Below, one piece after another: positions 8,428-17,356 of a stretch of 64,000 bases of DNA; the first letter of the stretch is position 1; each line of letters opens with the position of its first letter. The notes below the pieces were generated by a model. The model searched no databases and was not told where the DNA came from. It worked only from the letters and a program-made list of their open reading frames with translations. The stretch is taken from assembly GCF_015062905.1 (NCBI RefSeq), contig NZ_SUTK01000004.1:1-64000 (forward strand), written 5' to 3'. The translations under genes were made by a program, and so were the position numbers. The stretch comes from Methanobrevibacter thaueri. Its GTDB lineage: Archaea > Methanobacteriota > Methanobacteria > Methanobacteriales > Methanobacteriaceae.

Positions 8428-9630
8428 TTATTTGCGACCCCTAACCTTAAATACAACCACAACGGCCACAATCAGGAGAACGATTAAAACTCCTAATGAA
8501 TAATAGAGCTGCATTGAGCCTGGAACTTCATATTTTTCAATGTTCAAGGAATACAGGTTGCCTGAATCATCACCAAAAATCAAGGAGTTGCCGTTAATCA
8601 CTGGTGAGGATGTAATTGCAGAATTAAATAAAACTGTACCTGGGTTGTATGTAAACTCTTCAGCTCCGGTATACTTATTCAAAACATAGAAGTTGCCGTT
8701 GTTGGAACCGAATGCAACCAAATTGTCTTTTAAAGCAGCGGTTGATTGGACCTTGTCTCCTGTCTGATGGGACCATTTTACGGTACCGTCACGAACGTCA
8801 AGGCAGGTTAAGTTTCCATCATCACTGCCTATGTAGACGCTGTTGTCATGCTCGTCAACTGTCGGGGAGGATATTACCTTATTGCTCAGGTCCTCTTTCC
8901 AGACCAGTTCCCCGTTGGATTCCTTTAGGCAATAGATGTTGCCGTCACATGAACCGAAGAGGACTGTCTCATTGACATAGCTTGGAGATGACAATATTTC
9001 ATCACCTGTGGTGAACTCCCAGTTTTTGGACTTGTCTGTGTCTATGCTGTATAATTTGGAATTTGTTGAGCCTATGAATATTGTATCGTTTACGACAATA
9101 GGAGATGACTTAAGCTCACCATCCAGTTTTTTGTTGAATTCAACCTTTCCGTCCCTGTTAAGTCCGTATAAATGTCCGTCATCACTTCCAAAGTAAATTA
9201 CATCATCATGATAAAATGGGGTTGACGCAACATTGTCGCAGTCATAATCCCATACGATTTCATGAGAGTTGATGTTTACCGCCTTCAGGCCGTCTTCACA
9301 TCCTATGTATAATCTGTTCTTATGTACAATCGGTGATGAATTTGTAGGAGATCCCAAATCCAAATCCCATTCCTCTTCTCCTGTTTTCATATCAACGGCT
9401 TTTAGGATACCGTCGGTTGATACGATATATACATAATCATCGTGGATTGCAGGGGATGAATGGATTGGAGATCCCATGCTGTATGTCCACAGATTAGTTA
9501 CGAAATCAGAACTTTCTTCCCTATAGGCGTTATGGTCAATGTCTCCGGCAAATGAATCCCAATTTGCTGCAGCTATTGGAGAGAGACACAAAAGCGCTAT
9601 AACTATTCCCATAAATAATTTTTTATACAT
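8428..9630 (-). CDS. Membrane-anchored PQQ-like beta-propeller protein
   Basis: This 400-residue protein has an N-terminal signal peptide (LFMGIVIALLCLSPIAAA) and about seven to eight PQQ-like blades. Each carries a variant of 'SSP...YIGS.DG.L.ALD..TG...W'. A C-terminal membrane anchor (YYSLGVLIVLLIVAVVVVF) is followed by KVRGRK. It should face outside the membrane, tethered at its C-terminus. No PQQ chemistry is implied, since the fold often serves binding or assembly. It is 11 bp downstream of the ABC permease and last in the PadR-ABC operon, so it may be an accessory or cargo of that exporter. Confidence 0.82.
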   Translation of the reverse strand: MYKKLFMGIVIALLCLSPIAAANWDSFAGDIDHNAYREESSDFVTNLWTYSMGSPIHSSPAIHDDYVYIVSTDGILKAVDMKTGEEEWDLDLGSPTNSSPIVHKNRLYIGCEDGLKAVNINSHEIVWDYDCDNVASTPFYHDDVIYFGSDDGHLYGLNRDGKVEFNKKLDGELKSSPIVVNDTIFIGSTNSKLYSIDTDKSKNWEFTTGDEILSSPSYVNETVLFGSCDGNIYCLKESNGELVWKEDLSNKVISSPTVDEHDNSVYIGSDDGNLTCLDVRDGTVKWSHQTGDKVQSTAALKDNLVAFGSNNGNFYVLNKYTGAEEFTYNPGTVLFNSAITSSPVINGNSLIFGDDSGNLYSLNIEKYEVPGSMQLYYSLGVLIVLLIVAVVVVFKVRGRK

Positions 9631-9641
9631 TTCAAAACCTC

Positions 9642-10802
9642 CTATACATCCCTGTTAAATCGTTTTACTCCAATGATGAAGAATAAAACTGTAAATCCTA
9701 AAAGCACGACTAAATCAAGCCATACATCACCTAAAGTTTGACCCTTAAGCATTATTCCCCTCATTGCATCATTCAAATATGTCAATGGGAAAACATAAGC
9801 CAGCTTCTGTAAAATCCAAGGCATTGTCTCAATCGGATAGAACACTCCTGAAACGAACATCATAGGCATTGAGAACGGCAGGGATATCTGTGCATAATCC
9901 TCCTGGGTCTGAGTTCTTGCAGAAAGCATTATTCCAAATCCGACAAAACACAATGCCCCTATGACTAAAACTATGAATGTCTGCAGGAATCCTCCCTTGA
10001 TGCTCACATTAAAGAGTAATACCGCCATAAATATCAGTATCAGTGCCCTGACAAGTTCAATCAGTAATTTAGCCGCAATCTTTCCTCCGATGACTGTGGA
10101 AACTGATGTAGGTGTCATGAAAAGTCTTGCAAGCTCACCTGTTTCACGTTCACCTGCAATTGTTGCACCCATTCCCATCATACAGCTCATCATGATTGTC
10201 ATTCCCAAAATGGCGGGAACAAGGAAGTCTATATACTTGATGTTACCATAAATGCGGTTTATGTGCAGGCTAATGTCATCCTTGAAGTTGTCCAGGGAGT
10301 GTGAAATGCTAGGCTCGATATTCGCATCCTGTGTGGAAACGCTGGTCTGTGAAGCCACCATATTTGAAATCCTATAGAATATTCCCTGTGTTGATGATTC
10401 AAGAATCTGTGAAGCCATCTGGTCTGACGAATCAATGTAAAGCGTTACGCCCTTCTGCTGAGTCGTATCCTTATCATAATCAGAAGGTAGTATTATTGCA
10501 GCCTTAACTTCACCCGATTCTACACGCTCCTTTCCCTCATCCAAGCTGTCAATGACATCAACAACATGATATGTCTCGGTTGACTTGATGGTATCCAATG
10601 TCAAATCGGTCAAATCGCCGTCTGACTGTGACACCACAACAATAGGCAGGTCTGTCATTTCCCCACCCATTCCATAGCCAAAGAGCAGAATCATGATTAT
10701 CGGAAATGCAAGTATTGAAACCAACCTTGCAGGGTGCCTTTTAAGTGAAATCAGTTCCTTTTTAATCATCCACCAGAATTTCTTAGGCTCGATCATCCTC
10801 AT
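9642..10802 (-). CDS. ABC-2 type exporter permease
   Basis: A 386-residue ABC-2 permease. The first membrane segment (LVSILAFPIIMILLFGYGMG) is followed by an external domain of about 150 residues, then five or so membrane helices with the GERETGELARLFMTP cytoplasmic segment typical of drug or antibiotic exporters. The start overlaps the ATPase gene by 20 bp, indicating a coupled pair. The cargo is unknown. The PadR regulator at the operon head suggests inducible export of a toxic or antimicrobial compound. Confidence 0.88.
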   Translation of the reverse strand: MRMIEPKKFWWMIKKELISLKRHPARLVSILAFPIIMILLFGYGMGGEMTDLPIVVVSQSDGDLTDLTLDTIKSTETYHVVDVIDSLDEGKERVESGEVKAAIILPSDYDKDTTQQKGVTLYIDSSDQMASQILESSTQGIFYRISNMVASQTSVSTQDANIEPSISHSLDNFKDDISLHINRIYGNIKYIDFLVPAILGMTIMMSCMMGMGATIAGERETGELARLFMTPTSVSTVIGGKIAAKLLIELVRALILIFMAVLLFNVSIKGGFLQTFIVLVIGALCFVGFGIMLSARTQTQEDYAQISLPFSMPMMFVSGVFYPIETMPWILQKLAYVFPLTYLNDAMRGIMLKGQTLGDVWLDLVVLLGFTVLFFIIGVKRFNRDV

Positions 10803-11829
10803 TCACCTCTGATGTTGATTTTATAAACACGTCCTCCAAAGACGGCTCTTCAGTGAAGATTGAAGTGATTATTCCGCCGGAAGAAATTATGTCATTCAAT
10901 ACATTCTGAACTGCCATATCGTCAAAGCTGTCTATTCTCAAATTAATACGGCCGTTTCTAGCCACTTCCACACTTTTTACATTATCGGATTGGGAAATTG
11001 TATCTATAATTTCCTCATCCTGATTTTTCAAAAGCACTGACATCTTCTTTAAGCTGAGATTTTCCAAATCGTCTCTTGCTGAATCGGAACCCTCGCTTTC
11101 ATCGGAAATTTTGGTTAAAGCGTCGGTGAGTTCCTGCTTGTTGCTTTCCAGAAGAGCATCCTTAAGCCCTTGAGGAGTATCGTAAGCGACCAGATTGCCG
11201 GTGTTGATGATTCCCACATTGTCACAAAGCATATCCACCTCATGCATGTCGTGGGAGCATAAAATTATTGTGTGACCGTTGTCGTTCAACTCTCTTATCA
11301 AATCCCAAAGGGTTCGTTTGGTGGTAGGGTCTAGCCCGATGGTAGGCTCATCCAAAAACAGGATGTCCGGCCTGTGAACGAGACTTGCCACAAGGGAAGC
11401 CTTTTGCTTTTGGCCTCCTGAAAGCTGTCCGACACGCTTGTCCTTTGCATATTTGATGTCAACAAGCTCCATCAAATCTTCAATCCGTGTATCACGCTCG
11501 TCCTGAGGCACACCATAATAGTCTGCACACAACTGTGAGTTTTCCATTACTGTCAAATCCTTATACAGGCTAACCTGTTGAGGAACCATTCCCAGAAGGT
11601 TTCGAACCTCATCGGGATTTTCCTGAACGTCATATCCTCCAACAGTCGCTTTGCCGGAAGTAGGCTGAATCAGGCAGGTGAGCATCTTTATTGTGGTTGT
11701 CTTGCCTGCACCATTCGGACCCAACATGCCAAAAATACTTCCTTTTGGAATTTCCAAGTTAAGAGAATTAACCGCAGTAAAGTTATTGTTGTAGACTTTT
11801 GTCAGATTTCTAGTTTCAATTGCGTTCAT
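10783..11829 (-). CDS. ABC transporter ATP-binding protein
   Basis: A 348-residue nucleotide-binding subunit with Walker A (GPNGAGKTT, near residue 39), the signature LSGGQKQKASL, Walker B (ILFLDEPTIGLDP) and the switch histidine in ILCSHDMHE. A C-terminal DUF4162-like extension of about 100 residues is typical for DrrA/NatA-type exporter ATPases. It overlaps the PadR gene by 14 bp and the permease by 20 bp, so the three form a tight operon. Confidence 0.92.
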   Translation of the reverse strand: MNAIETRNLTKVYNNNFTAVNSLNLEIPKGSIFGMLGPNGAGKTTTIKMLTCLIQPTSGKATVGGYDVQENPDEVRNLLGMVPQQVSLYKDLTVMENSQLCADYYGVPQDERDTRIEDLMELVDIKYAKDKRVGQLSGGQKQKASLVASLVHRPDILFLDEPTIGLDPTTKRTLWDLIRELNDNGHTIILCSHDMHEVDMLCDNVGIINTGNLVAYDTPQGLKDALLESNKQELTDALTKISDESEGSDSARDDLENLSLKKMSVLLKNQDEEIIDTISQSDNVKSVEVARNGRINLRIDSFDDMAVQNVLNDIISSGGIITSIFTEEPSLEDVFIKSTSEVNEDDRA

Positions 11830-12229
11830 TGTTAATCTCCATTCCTGTCATGTCTTTGAAAAAATTCATCCAGGAGGGATTACCCAAGATAACATTCATA
11901 TGAGCCTGCATTTCATTCAGGAATTGCTGCCCATCTTCAGTTATTGAATAATATTTTACCCTTTTGTTGTTTTCGTTGACTTTCCATTCCCCAATAATTA
12001 ATCCTTCATCCTCCATCTTGGACAATATCGGATATATTTTGCTTGAATTGATCTTCATGTCACATTTGGAATTTTCAAAGCTGAAAAAATCATCCAGCTT
12101 TTTCATGATTCCATATCCATGAATATTCTCCTTTGAAATAATCCATAAGATAAGTTTATGGATTATCCCATTGGTAAAATGCTTGAGGAACTTTTCATGA
12201 GTTTTTTCAAAATCTTTTTCGTCTGTCAT
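11816..12229 (-). CDS. PadR-family transcriptional regulator of the ABC operon
   Basis: A 137-residue PadR-type winged-helix protein: IHKLILWIISKENIHGYGIMKKL, then a wing with YPILSKMEDEGLIIGEW and YYSITEDGQQFL, and a C-terminal dimer helix. PadR regulators usually repress transporters and are released by toxic ligands. It is the first gene of the exporter operon. A 23 bp near-perfect inverted repeat sits 8 bp upstream of its start, so autoregulation is likely. Confidence 0.88.
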   Translation of the reverse strand: MTDEKDFEKTHEKFLKHFTNGIIHKLILWIISKENIHGYGIMKKLDDFFSFENSKCDMKINSSKIYPILSKMEDEGLIIGEWKVNENNKRVKYYSITEDGQQFLNEMQAHMNVILGNPSWMNFFKDMTGMEINNERN

Positions 12230-12236
12230 ATTTCAC

Positions 12237-12259
12237 CATATGTCAATTTTTGATATATG
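12237..12259. promoter_or_regulatory. Inverted repeat, candidate PadR operator
   Basis: CATATGTCAA (12237-12246) and TTGATATATG (12250-12259) form an inverted repeat with 9 of 10 pairs and a 3 bp spacer. It lies between the divergent padR gene and the TIM-barrel gene starting at 12297, whose TATA-like element (TTATTATAT) is at about 12265-12273. Position and symmetry fit an operator controlling padR and possibly both directions. Confidence 0.6.
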
Positions 12260-12296
12260 TTAACATTTATTATATTTGCCTTACCAATATTTAAAT

Positions 12297-13010
12297 ATGA
12301 AATTAGGTTTTACAACACTGGCTTTATTCATGGAACCTAACAATGACATCATCGATTTAGCTAAAAAACATGGATTTGAAATAATAGAAATTCTCGCAGA
12401 AGGCCCATTTTATGAAAAGGACAACGGTGAATTCAAGGATTGCGGCCTTGACATGAGAATGCATGCGGCAACAGTGGACATTAATATCGCAAGCCTGAAC
12501 AGGGGAATAAGAGCTGAAAGTGTAAAACAGATGATCCATTGCGGACAATATGCAGAAAGCATTAATGCAAATACAATTACTGTTCATCCTGGAATAATAG
12601 GTAGAAACGAACCTCATCTAAGGAAATGGGCATTGGAAATAGCTATTGAAAGCATTGGAGAAATCATAGACAACACAAATGTGGAGATTTCAGTCGAAAA
12701 CATGCCTGTCCGTGGCAAGTTTTTAGGAAACACCGTTGAGGAAATAGAGATGATACAGGAGGCAACCGGCTGCAGCCTGACAATCGACACCGGCCACGGA
12801 AATACCTGTGGAAACCTTGAGGAGATGCTTAGCCTAAAAAACATCAGCTACTGTCACCTGAATGACAATGATGGTGTCAAAGACCAGCACATTACATTGG
12901 GTGAAGGTACAATGGACCTGAATCTGCTTAAAAAGATTGATACCGCAATCATCGAGTTGAACAACTTCGATAACATCCTCAAAAGCAAAGAGGTAATTGA
13001 TAACTTATAA
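12297..13010 (+). CDS. Sugar phosphate isomerase/epimerase-like TIM-barrel protein
   Basis: A 237-residue protein of the xylose isomerase-like/AP endonuclease 2 superfamily. It starts MKLGFTTLALF; later come VSVENMPVR (metal Glu), LTIDTGHGNTCGN (Asp/His) and SYCHLNDNDGVKDQH (His/Asp). These metal ligands support an active barrel, but sugar epimerase and endonuclease IV-like roles cannot be told apart. ATG 12297 is preferred over 12276 because the TATA-like element lies immediately before 12276. It is divergent from the exporter operon. Confidence 0.78.
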   Translation: MKLGFTTLALFMEPNNDIIDLAKKHGFEIIEILAEGPFYEKDNGEFKDCGLDMRMHAATVDINIASLNRGIRAESVKQMIHCGQYAESINANTITVHPGIIGRNEPHLRKWALEIAIESIGEIIDNTNVEISVENMPVRGKFLGNTVEEIEMIQEATGCSLTIDTGHGNTCGNLEEMLSLKNISYCHLNDNDGVKDQHITLGEGTMDLNLLKKIDTAIIELNNFDNILKSKEVIDNL

Positions 13011-13063
13011 CTTATTATTATTTTTTTAGTTGTTATTAGTTATAAGTTATAACTTATAAGTTA
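13001..13063. repeat. Second AAGTTATAACTT palindrome cluster
   Basis: TAACTT at 13001 and 13008, the palindrome AAGTTATAACTT at 13044-13055 and AAGTTA at 13058 fall in and just after the stop of the TIM-barrel gene. ATAAGTTATAACTTATAA (13042-13059) is identical to 3121-3138 upstream of parA. It lies between convergent genes, so it could act as a bidirectional terminator. Exact sharing with the par region suggests a common DNA-binding protein. Confidence 0.5.
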
Positions 13064-13082
13064 TGAGTTATAAAAAAATTAA

Positions 13083-13877
13083 TCAGAAATCAATCATTGT
13101 GACCTCAAAAATGTCCTCAATAATGTAGTCGGTCTTGTCCATCATTTTAGGAGACACTTCCTCCTGCTGTTCAATGGTAAGGACACTAACGTCAGCCTTT
13201 TTAAATGCCAATATATCATTGAGTCCGTCACCGACCATCATGACCTTATAGCCACTGTCCTTGAGGATGGATACCACTTCACATTTGCCACGGGTTGAAA
13301 CGGTACCGAAGGCATTGTCCTCTGGAACATCAAGCATGTTGGCCAGTCTGTTGATGGCTCCCTTCCTGTCACCTGAAGCGATATATATCTCAATTCCACG
13401 TGACTTTAACGTTTCGACGGTTTCAAATACCTTTGGGAAAAACTTGCCTGCTGAAGTGATGGTATATGCAACAACGCCAAGGTCCATGTCAACAATGAGA
13501 GCTGATCCGTTGCACAGCTCCATATGGGAAATCTTTTCTCGCAAAATGTCAAAACCGTCAGTGATGTCTGATACTGTGGCTGACTTTTCGTTGTCAAGAA
13601 TTTCCTTGACTTCAGCCTTGGAAACCTGCTTTGTTGAAAAGCTGACATCAAAATCGATGTTATACTCCTTGATGACATCAGAAATAAAAGTGTCTGAATC
13701 CAGTTTCAGAAGTTTATTGGTATTGAACTGAAGAACGACCAAAGCCAGGGCATCCGCCTGGTCGATCAAATCAAGGGAATTAATATCGGTGAATATATTG
13801 CCATTTATGACATCCTTAATGACCCTGAACCTTTCAATCAATGTTCCTGAGTTATCAAATACAACAGCCTTTTTCAT
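13083..13877 (-). CDS. HAD-superfamily hydrolase, soluble P-type ATPase-like
   Basis: A 264-residue HAD protein. Motif I is FDNSGTL: the nucleophile Asp8 is present, but the second Asp of ordinary HAD phosphatases is Ser, recalling the DKTGT motif of P-type ATPases. IYIASGDRKGAI (motif II/III region) and VMMVGDGLNDILAFKKADVSV (motif IV) complete the site. The family resembles small soluble P-type ATPase-like phosphatases of methanogens. The substrate is unknown. It stands alone, convergent with the TIM-barrel gene. Confidence 0.8.
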   Translation of the reverse strand: MKKAVVFDNSGTLIERFRVIKDVINGNIFTDINSLDLIDQADALALVVLQFNTNKLLKLDSDTFISDVIKEYNIDFDVSFSTKQVSKAEVKEILDNEKSATVSDITDGFDILREKISHMELCNGSALIVDMDLGVVAYTITSAGKFFPKVFETVETLKSRGIEIYIASGDRKGAINRLANMLDVPEDNAFGTVSTRGKCEVVSILKDSGYKVMMVGDGLNDILAFKKADVSVLTIEQQEEVSPKMMDKTDYIIEDIFEVTMIDF

Positions 13878-13986
13878 GATTAATAATAGTTGAAAAAAAT
13901 ATATAAAAGTATTTAAAAAAACAAGTGTTTATAAACATTGAAAAATAAAATATTAATATTATAATTTACGATTATTAGGTGTTTTA

Positions 13987-15357
13987 ATGAACGTTATTGA
14001 AAAGTTAAACTCCATTAAAAGTGGAGAAATGACAGCTAAAGAAAATGTAGAAAGCTTCATTAAAGTTATCGATGAAAATAACGAAGAAATTAATGCATTC
14101 ATTGAATTAAACTATGAAAATGCATTAAAACAAGCAGAAGCTATTGATGAAAAAATCGCTAACGGCGAAGATGTCGGCGCTTTAGCTGGTTTGGTATTCG
14201 GTATAAAAGCAAACATTAATGTTGAAGATCTGATTATTTCCGCAGCTTCCAAAACCCTGGAAGACTACTACGGAAGCTACAATGCAACTGTTGTTGACGA
14301 AATCCTTAAGGAAGATGGAATAATCATCGGTATTTTGAATATGGATGAATTTGCAGCCGGAAGTTCAACCGAAACTTCCTACTACGGTCCAACCCAGAAC
14401 CCTGCTGCCATGGGAAGAATCCCTGGAGGCTCTTCCGGAGGATGTGCAGCGGCAATTGCAGCTGAAATGTGTGACATTTCAATCGGTTCCGATACAGGCG
14501 GATCCATCAGAAACCCTGCATCACACTGTGGAGTAGTCGGATTCAAACCTACTTACGGTGCCGTTTCAAGACAAGGTCTTTTAGATTTATCCATGAGTCT
14601 GGACCAAATCGGACCGCTAGCCAACGATGTAAGCGGAATAGCATTAGCTCTAAATACTATTGCAAAATATGACGAAACCGAATGTACCACACTTGACTGG
14701 GAAAAGCCTGACTTTACCGAAGTGCTTGAAGAAACCTCTTTAGAAGGCATGAAAATAGCAGTCTGTCAGGAGTTCATTGACGTGACTGATGATGAAATCA
14801 ACAAGACAGTCAACAAAGCTATTCAAAAATTGGTTGATGCAGGCGCAGAGCTTGTTGAAGTTAGTTTCGACTACATTGACTTATGTCTGCCTACTTACTA
14901 CCTAATCAACTATGTTGAATTCTTCTCAGCAACCAGAAAATACGACGGAAGGGATTACGGTTCCAGAATCGAAGAGGTCTGTGGAGATGAGGTTTTAAGA
15001 AGAATCAAAATCGGTTCACATATTGCAGAAGCTGAATTCAGCGGTAAATACTACAAGCAAGCATTAAAAGCAAGGTCAGTTATCAGAGCTGAAATCACCT
15101 CAATGCTTGAAAATGTCGATTTGATTGTAGGACCAACCGTGCCTAAACTTCCTCACGAAATCGGTGCCGAACTGGAGCCAATGGAAATGTATGCCTACGA
15201 CGTATTGACAGTTATTGCCAACCTGGCTGGTATTCCTGCAGCAAGCATTCCAGCAGGTGAGGTTGACGGCATTCCTGTAGGATTGCAGATTCAGGCAAAA
15301 CCATTGGATGACGAAAAAATTATCAAAGCTATGAGTGTTTTCGAAAACACTCAATAA
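13987..15357 (+). CDS. gatA: Glu-tRNA(Gln)/Asp-tRNA(Asn) amidotransferase subunit A
   Basis: A 456-residue amidase-signature protein. The Ser-cisSer-Lys triad is visible as K74 (FGIKANI), S149 (PGGSSGG) and S173 (DTGGSIR). GatA releases ammonia from glutamine for transamidation of mischarged tRNA in the GatCAB complex. GatB and GatC are not adjacent, as is common in archaea. Archaea use GatCAB mainly for Asn-tRNA and GatDE for Gln-tRNA. TTAGGTG precedes the ATG as a ribosome binding site. A perfect ORB box lies just after the gene. Confidence 0.94.
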   Translation: MNVIEKLNSIKSGEMTAKENVESFIKVIDENNEEINAFIELNYENALKQAEAIDEKIANGEDVGALAGLVFGIKANINVEDLIISAASKTLEDYYGSYNATVVDEILKEDGIIIGILNMDEFAAGSSTETSYYGPTQNPAAMGRIPGGSSGGCAAAIAAEMCDISIGSDTGGSIRNPASHCGVVGFKPTYGAVSRQGLLDLSMSLDQIGPLANDVSGIALALNTIAKYDETECTTLDWEKPDFTEVLEETSLEGMKIAVCQEFIDVTDDEINKTVNKAIQKLVDAGAELVEVSFDYIDLCLPTYYLINYVEFFSATRKYDGRDYGSRIEEVCGDEVLRRIKIGSHIAEAEFSGKYYKQALKARSVIRAEITSMLENVDLIVGPTVPKLPHEIGAELEPMEMYAYDVLTVIANLAGIPAASIPAGEVDGIPVGLQIQAKPLDDEKIIKAMSVFENTQ

Positions 15358-15378
15358 ACTTCTTTTTTTATAAACTTT

Positions 15379-15391
15379 TTTACACTTGAAA
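15379..15391 (+). repeat. Perfect isolated ORB box
   Basis: TTTACACTTGAAA (15379-15391), followed by TGCACCTC, is an exact match to the core origin box of Methanobacteriales and extends into the C-rich flank. It lies about 10 kb from the origin, in the 92 bp between gatA and the CobB/CobQ-like gene, near the latter's promoter. Confidence 0.6.
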
Positions 15392-15449
15392 TGCACCTCT
15401 AAAATTTTATTATTTAAAAGATATAATAGAATATCAAGAGGTTATTCTT

Positions 15450-16943
15450 ATGACAAAAATTGGACTTGCTTATATCAATGGAGCGGTTCCCGGATTTGAA
15501 GATTTTGGAAACTTACCAACCGACATTGTAAAGGAAAACGGACTTGTAAATGGTAATAAGGCTTCAGATGAACTTGATGCATTAATCATTCCCGGCGGAA
15601 CACTTATTGAATCAAATGACATTAACATGGGCCTAAACACTGAAATTAAGAAAATGGCAAAAGCCGGGAAGCCAATCATTGGAATATGTGCTGGATTTCA
15701 GCTACTGTCCAATCAGATAGACATCGGAAGAAAATCCCCAGTGCCAATCGTTAAGGACGGCCTTGGAATAATCGACGTGAATTTCTCACCATTGATTACA
15801 AGCGACCGTGTAAAGGCAAAGGTCTTTGACAACTCATTTTTAGTGAAGGGACAGACTGAAGACGTTGACGGTTTCCACACCCATACCTACGGTAAGGTTG
15901 AAGGGGATGCAAAACCGCTGTTCTATTCAAAAGTCCAAAGGATGAATTACGGCGACACCAATGAAAAGGGCGACTATAACATCTTTTCAGGTGCATGCAA
16001 CGATGACGGCAATGTTATCGGAACCATGATTCACGGTATTCTGGATGAAAATCCCATTATTGTAGATAATCTATTAGAACAAATAGACGCTACAGATACC
16101 GATGAGATTTACAATAGAAATAGAGAAGTCAAAAAATTCCTTCAAAGCGAGGTTGGAATCAACACTGGAATAAGAATACCTGATATTACACCAAACAAAA
16201 GACCTAAATACCTCATGATTGGAAGCAATGGATCTGACAGTGGTAAAACTTTCATTGTAACTGGTCTTGCCGGTGCCCTAAGAAAAAGAGGATATAAAGT
16301 GGCCCTTTTAAAGGTAGGTCCCGATGTGCGTGACATTATTCCCGGACTTTACCTGACAAAAGGCAGGATGGAAGAGTTCGCATCAATAAAAATTGGTCAC
16401 CTTGGCTGGAGCGACATCGAATCTACTGTCGCGAAACTCAACTCATCAGACTATGATATCGTGCTTATCGAGGGAGTAATGAGCGTGTTTACAGGACTAC
16501 TTAACGAAAAGGTTCCGTTTTCAGCAGCGGAAATAGCCATGTCATCAAACATACCGATGATACTTGCTTCAGGCGTGAACAAGGGTGGAATAGAATCAGC
16601 TGCCGTTGATTTGGTTTCACATGCGAACATGCTTGAAAAATTAGGAGTTTCAGTAGAAGCGATTCTTTTAAACAAAGTCTACAATGACGATATATTCGAC
16701 CAAGTGGTGCCATACATCAAAAACAACACAAAGGTCGAAAACGTGTTGAAGCTTCCGAAACTAAAATCAGCCGACATGAGAGGATTCATTCCGGAAGTCG
16801 AAATAAGATATGAGCTTTTCACCTCACATGCGATGGATCTGATTGAAAGCAACCTGGACATTGACCTGATAATCAGCATGGCCCGTGAAGTCGAGTTTGA
16901 AAAAATCTACACATTCGATGAAATCAAAAGCAAGGTGGTTTGA
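15450..16943 (+). CDS. CobB/CobQ-like amidotransferase with reversed domain order
   Basis: This 497-residue protein joins two domains usually found in the opposite order in cobyrinate/cobyrate amide synthases. The N-terminal half (1-220) is a class I glutamine amidotransferase: ALIIPGG, the nucleophile elbow GICAGFQLL (Cys near residue 79) and GTMIHGIL. The C-terminal half (250-497) is a dethiobiotin synthetase-like P-loop domain: GSNGSDSGKTFIVTGLAGAL near residue 258. The likely reaction is ATP-dependent amidation of a carboxylate with glutamine. The substrate could be a corrinoid, an F430 precursor or something else. It overlaps the following small gene. Confidence 0.75.
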   Translation: MTKIGLAYINGAVPGFEDFGNLPTDIVKENGLVNGNKASDELDALIIPGGTLIESNDINMGLNTEIKKMAKAGKPIIGICAGFQLLSNQIDIGRKSPVPIVKDGLGIIDVNFSPLITSDRVKAKVFDNSFLVKGQTEDVDGFHTHTYGKVEGDAKPLFYSKVQRMNYGDTNEKGDYNIFSGACNDDGNVIGTMIHGILDENPIIVDNLLEQIDATDTDEIYNRNREVKKFLQSEVGINTGIRIPDITPNKRPKYLMIGSNGSDSGKTFIVTGLAGALRKRGYKVALLKVGPDVRDIIPGLYLTKGRMEEFASIKIGHLGWSDIESTVAKLNSSDYDIVLIEGVMSVFTGLLNEKVPFSAAEIAMSSNIPMILASGVNKGGIESAAVDLVSHANMLEKLGVSVEAILLNKVYNDDIFDQVVPYIKNNTKVENVLKLPKLKSADMRGFIPEVEIRYELFTSHAMDLIESNLDIDLIISMAREVEFEKIYTFDEIKSKVV

Positions 16944-17356
16944 TGGCACTTAACCTGAGTCCTGAAACCGGCGTCAAGCTGACCAAAAAAGACCGTGCAC
17001 ACGTTTTAAAGAAAATGAAACAGGGCTGGAAGGCAACATGCCTGATACCCGATTATGTCTTTGATGAGGACGGCAACATTCAGATTGCAAGTGACAAAAA
17101 CCGCAGAATCGTGAGAATCCTCAGTTTCAAGGATGACGGAATTCACATTGAAAATGCCCTGAAAAATAAAACTCTAAGAATTCCATGGAAAAAAATAGCT
17201 GCAATAAACAAATCAAAAGAAGTGAAAAATGGTTTGGAAATTAAAATGAGAGACGGAAGATACGTCTCATTCAGCATTTATAATTCCTACAAATATCAGC
17301 AAATAATGGAATTCATTGCCAATTATATAGCTAAAAAGTGCAGTGAAGCACCTTAA
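16943..17356 (+). CDS. Conserved hypothetical protein coupled to the CobB/CobQ-like gene
   Basis: A 137-residue protein whose ATG overlaps the preceding stop as TGATG, indicating translational coupling. It is basic and predicted soluble, with a beta-rich segment near residues 45-110 (RIVRILSFKDDGIHIEN, LRIPWKKIAAINKSK, GRYVSFSIYNS) that resembles a PH-like or GRAM-like barrel. I do not recognise a family. Coupling suggests it helps the amidotransferase, but that is inference. Confidence 0.65.
   Translation: MALNLSPETGVKLTKKDRAHVLKKMKQGWKATCLIPDYVFDEDGNIQIASDKNRRIVRILSFKDDGIHIENALKNKTLRIPWKKIAAINKSKEVKNGLEIKMRDGRYVSFSIYNSYKYQQIMEFIANYIAKKCSEAP

Noticed and set aside
13261..13731. 156-codon plus-strand ORF over the HAD gene
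   Set aside because: Antisense shadow of a conserved HAD protein with its active-site motifs on the other strand.
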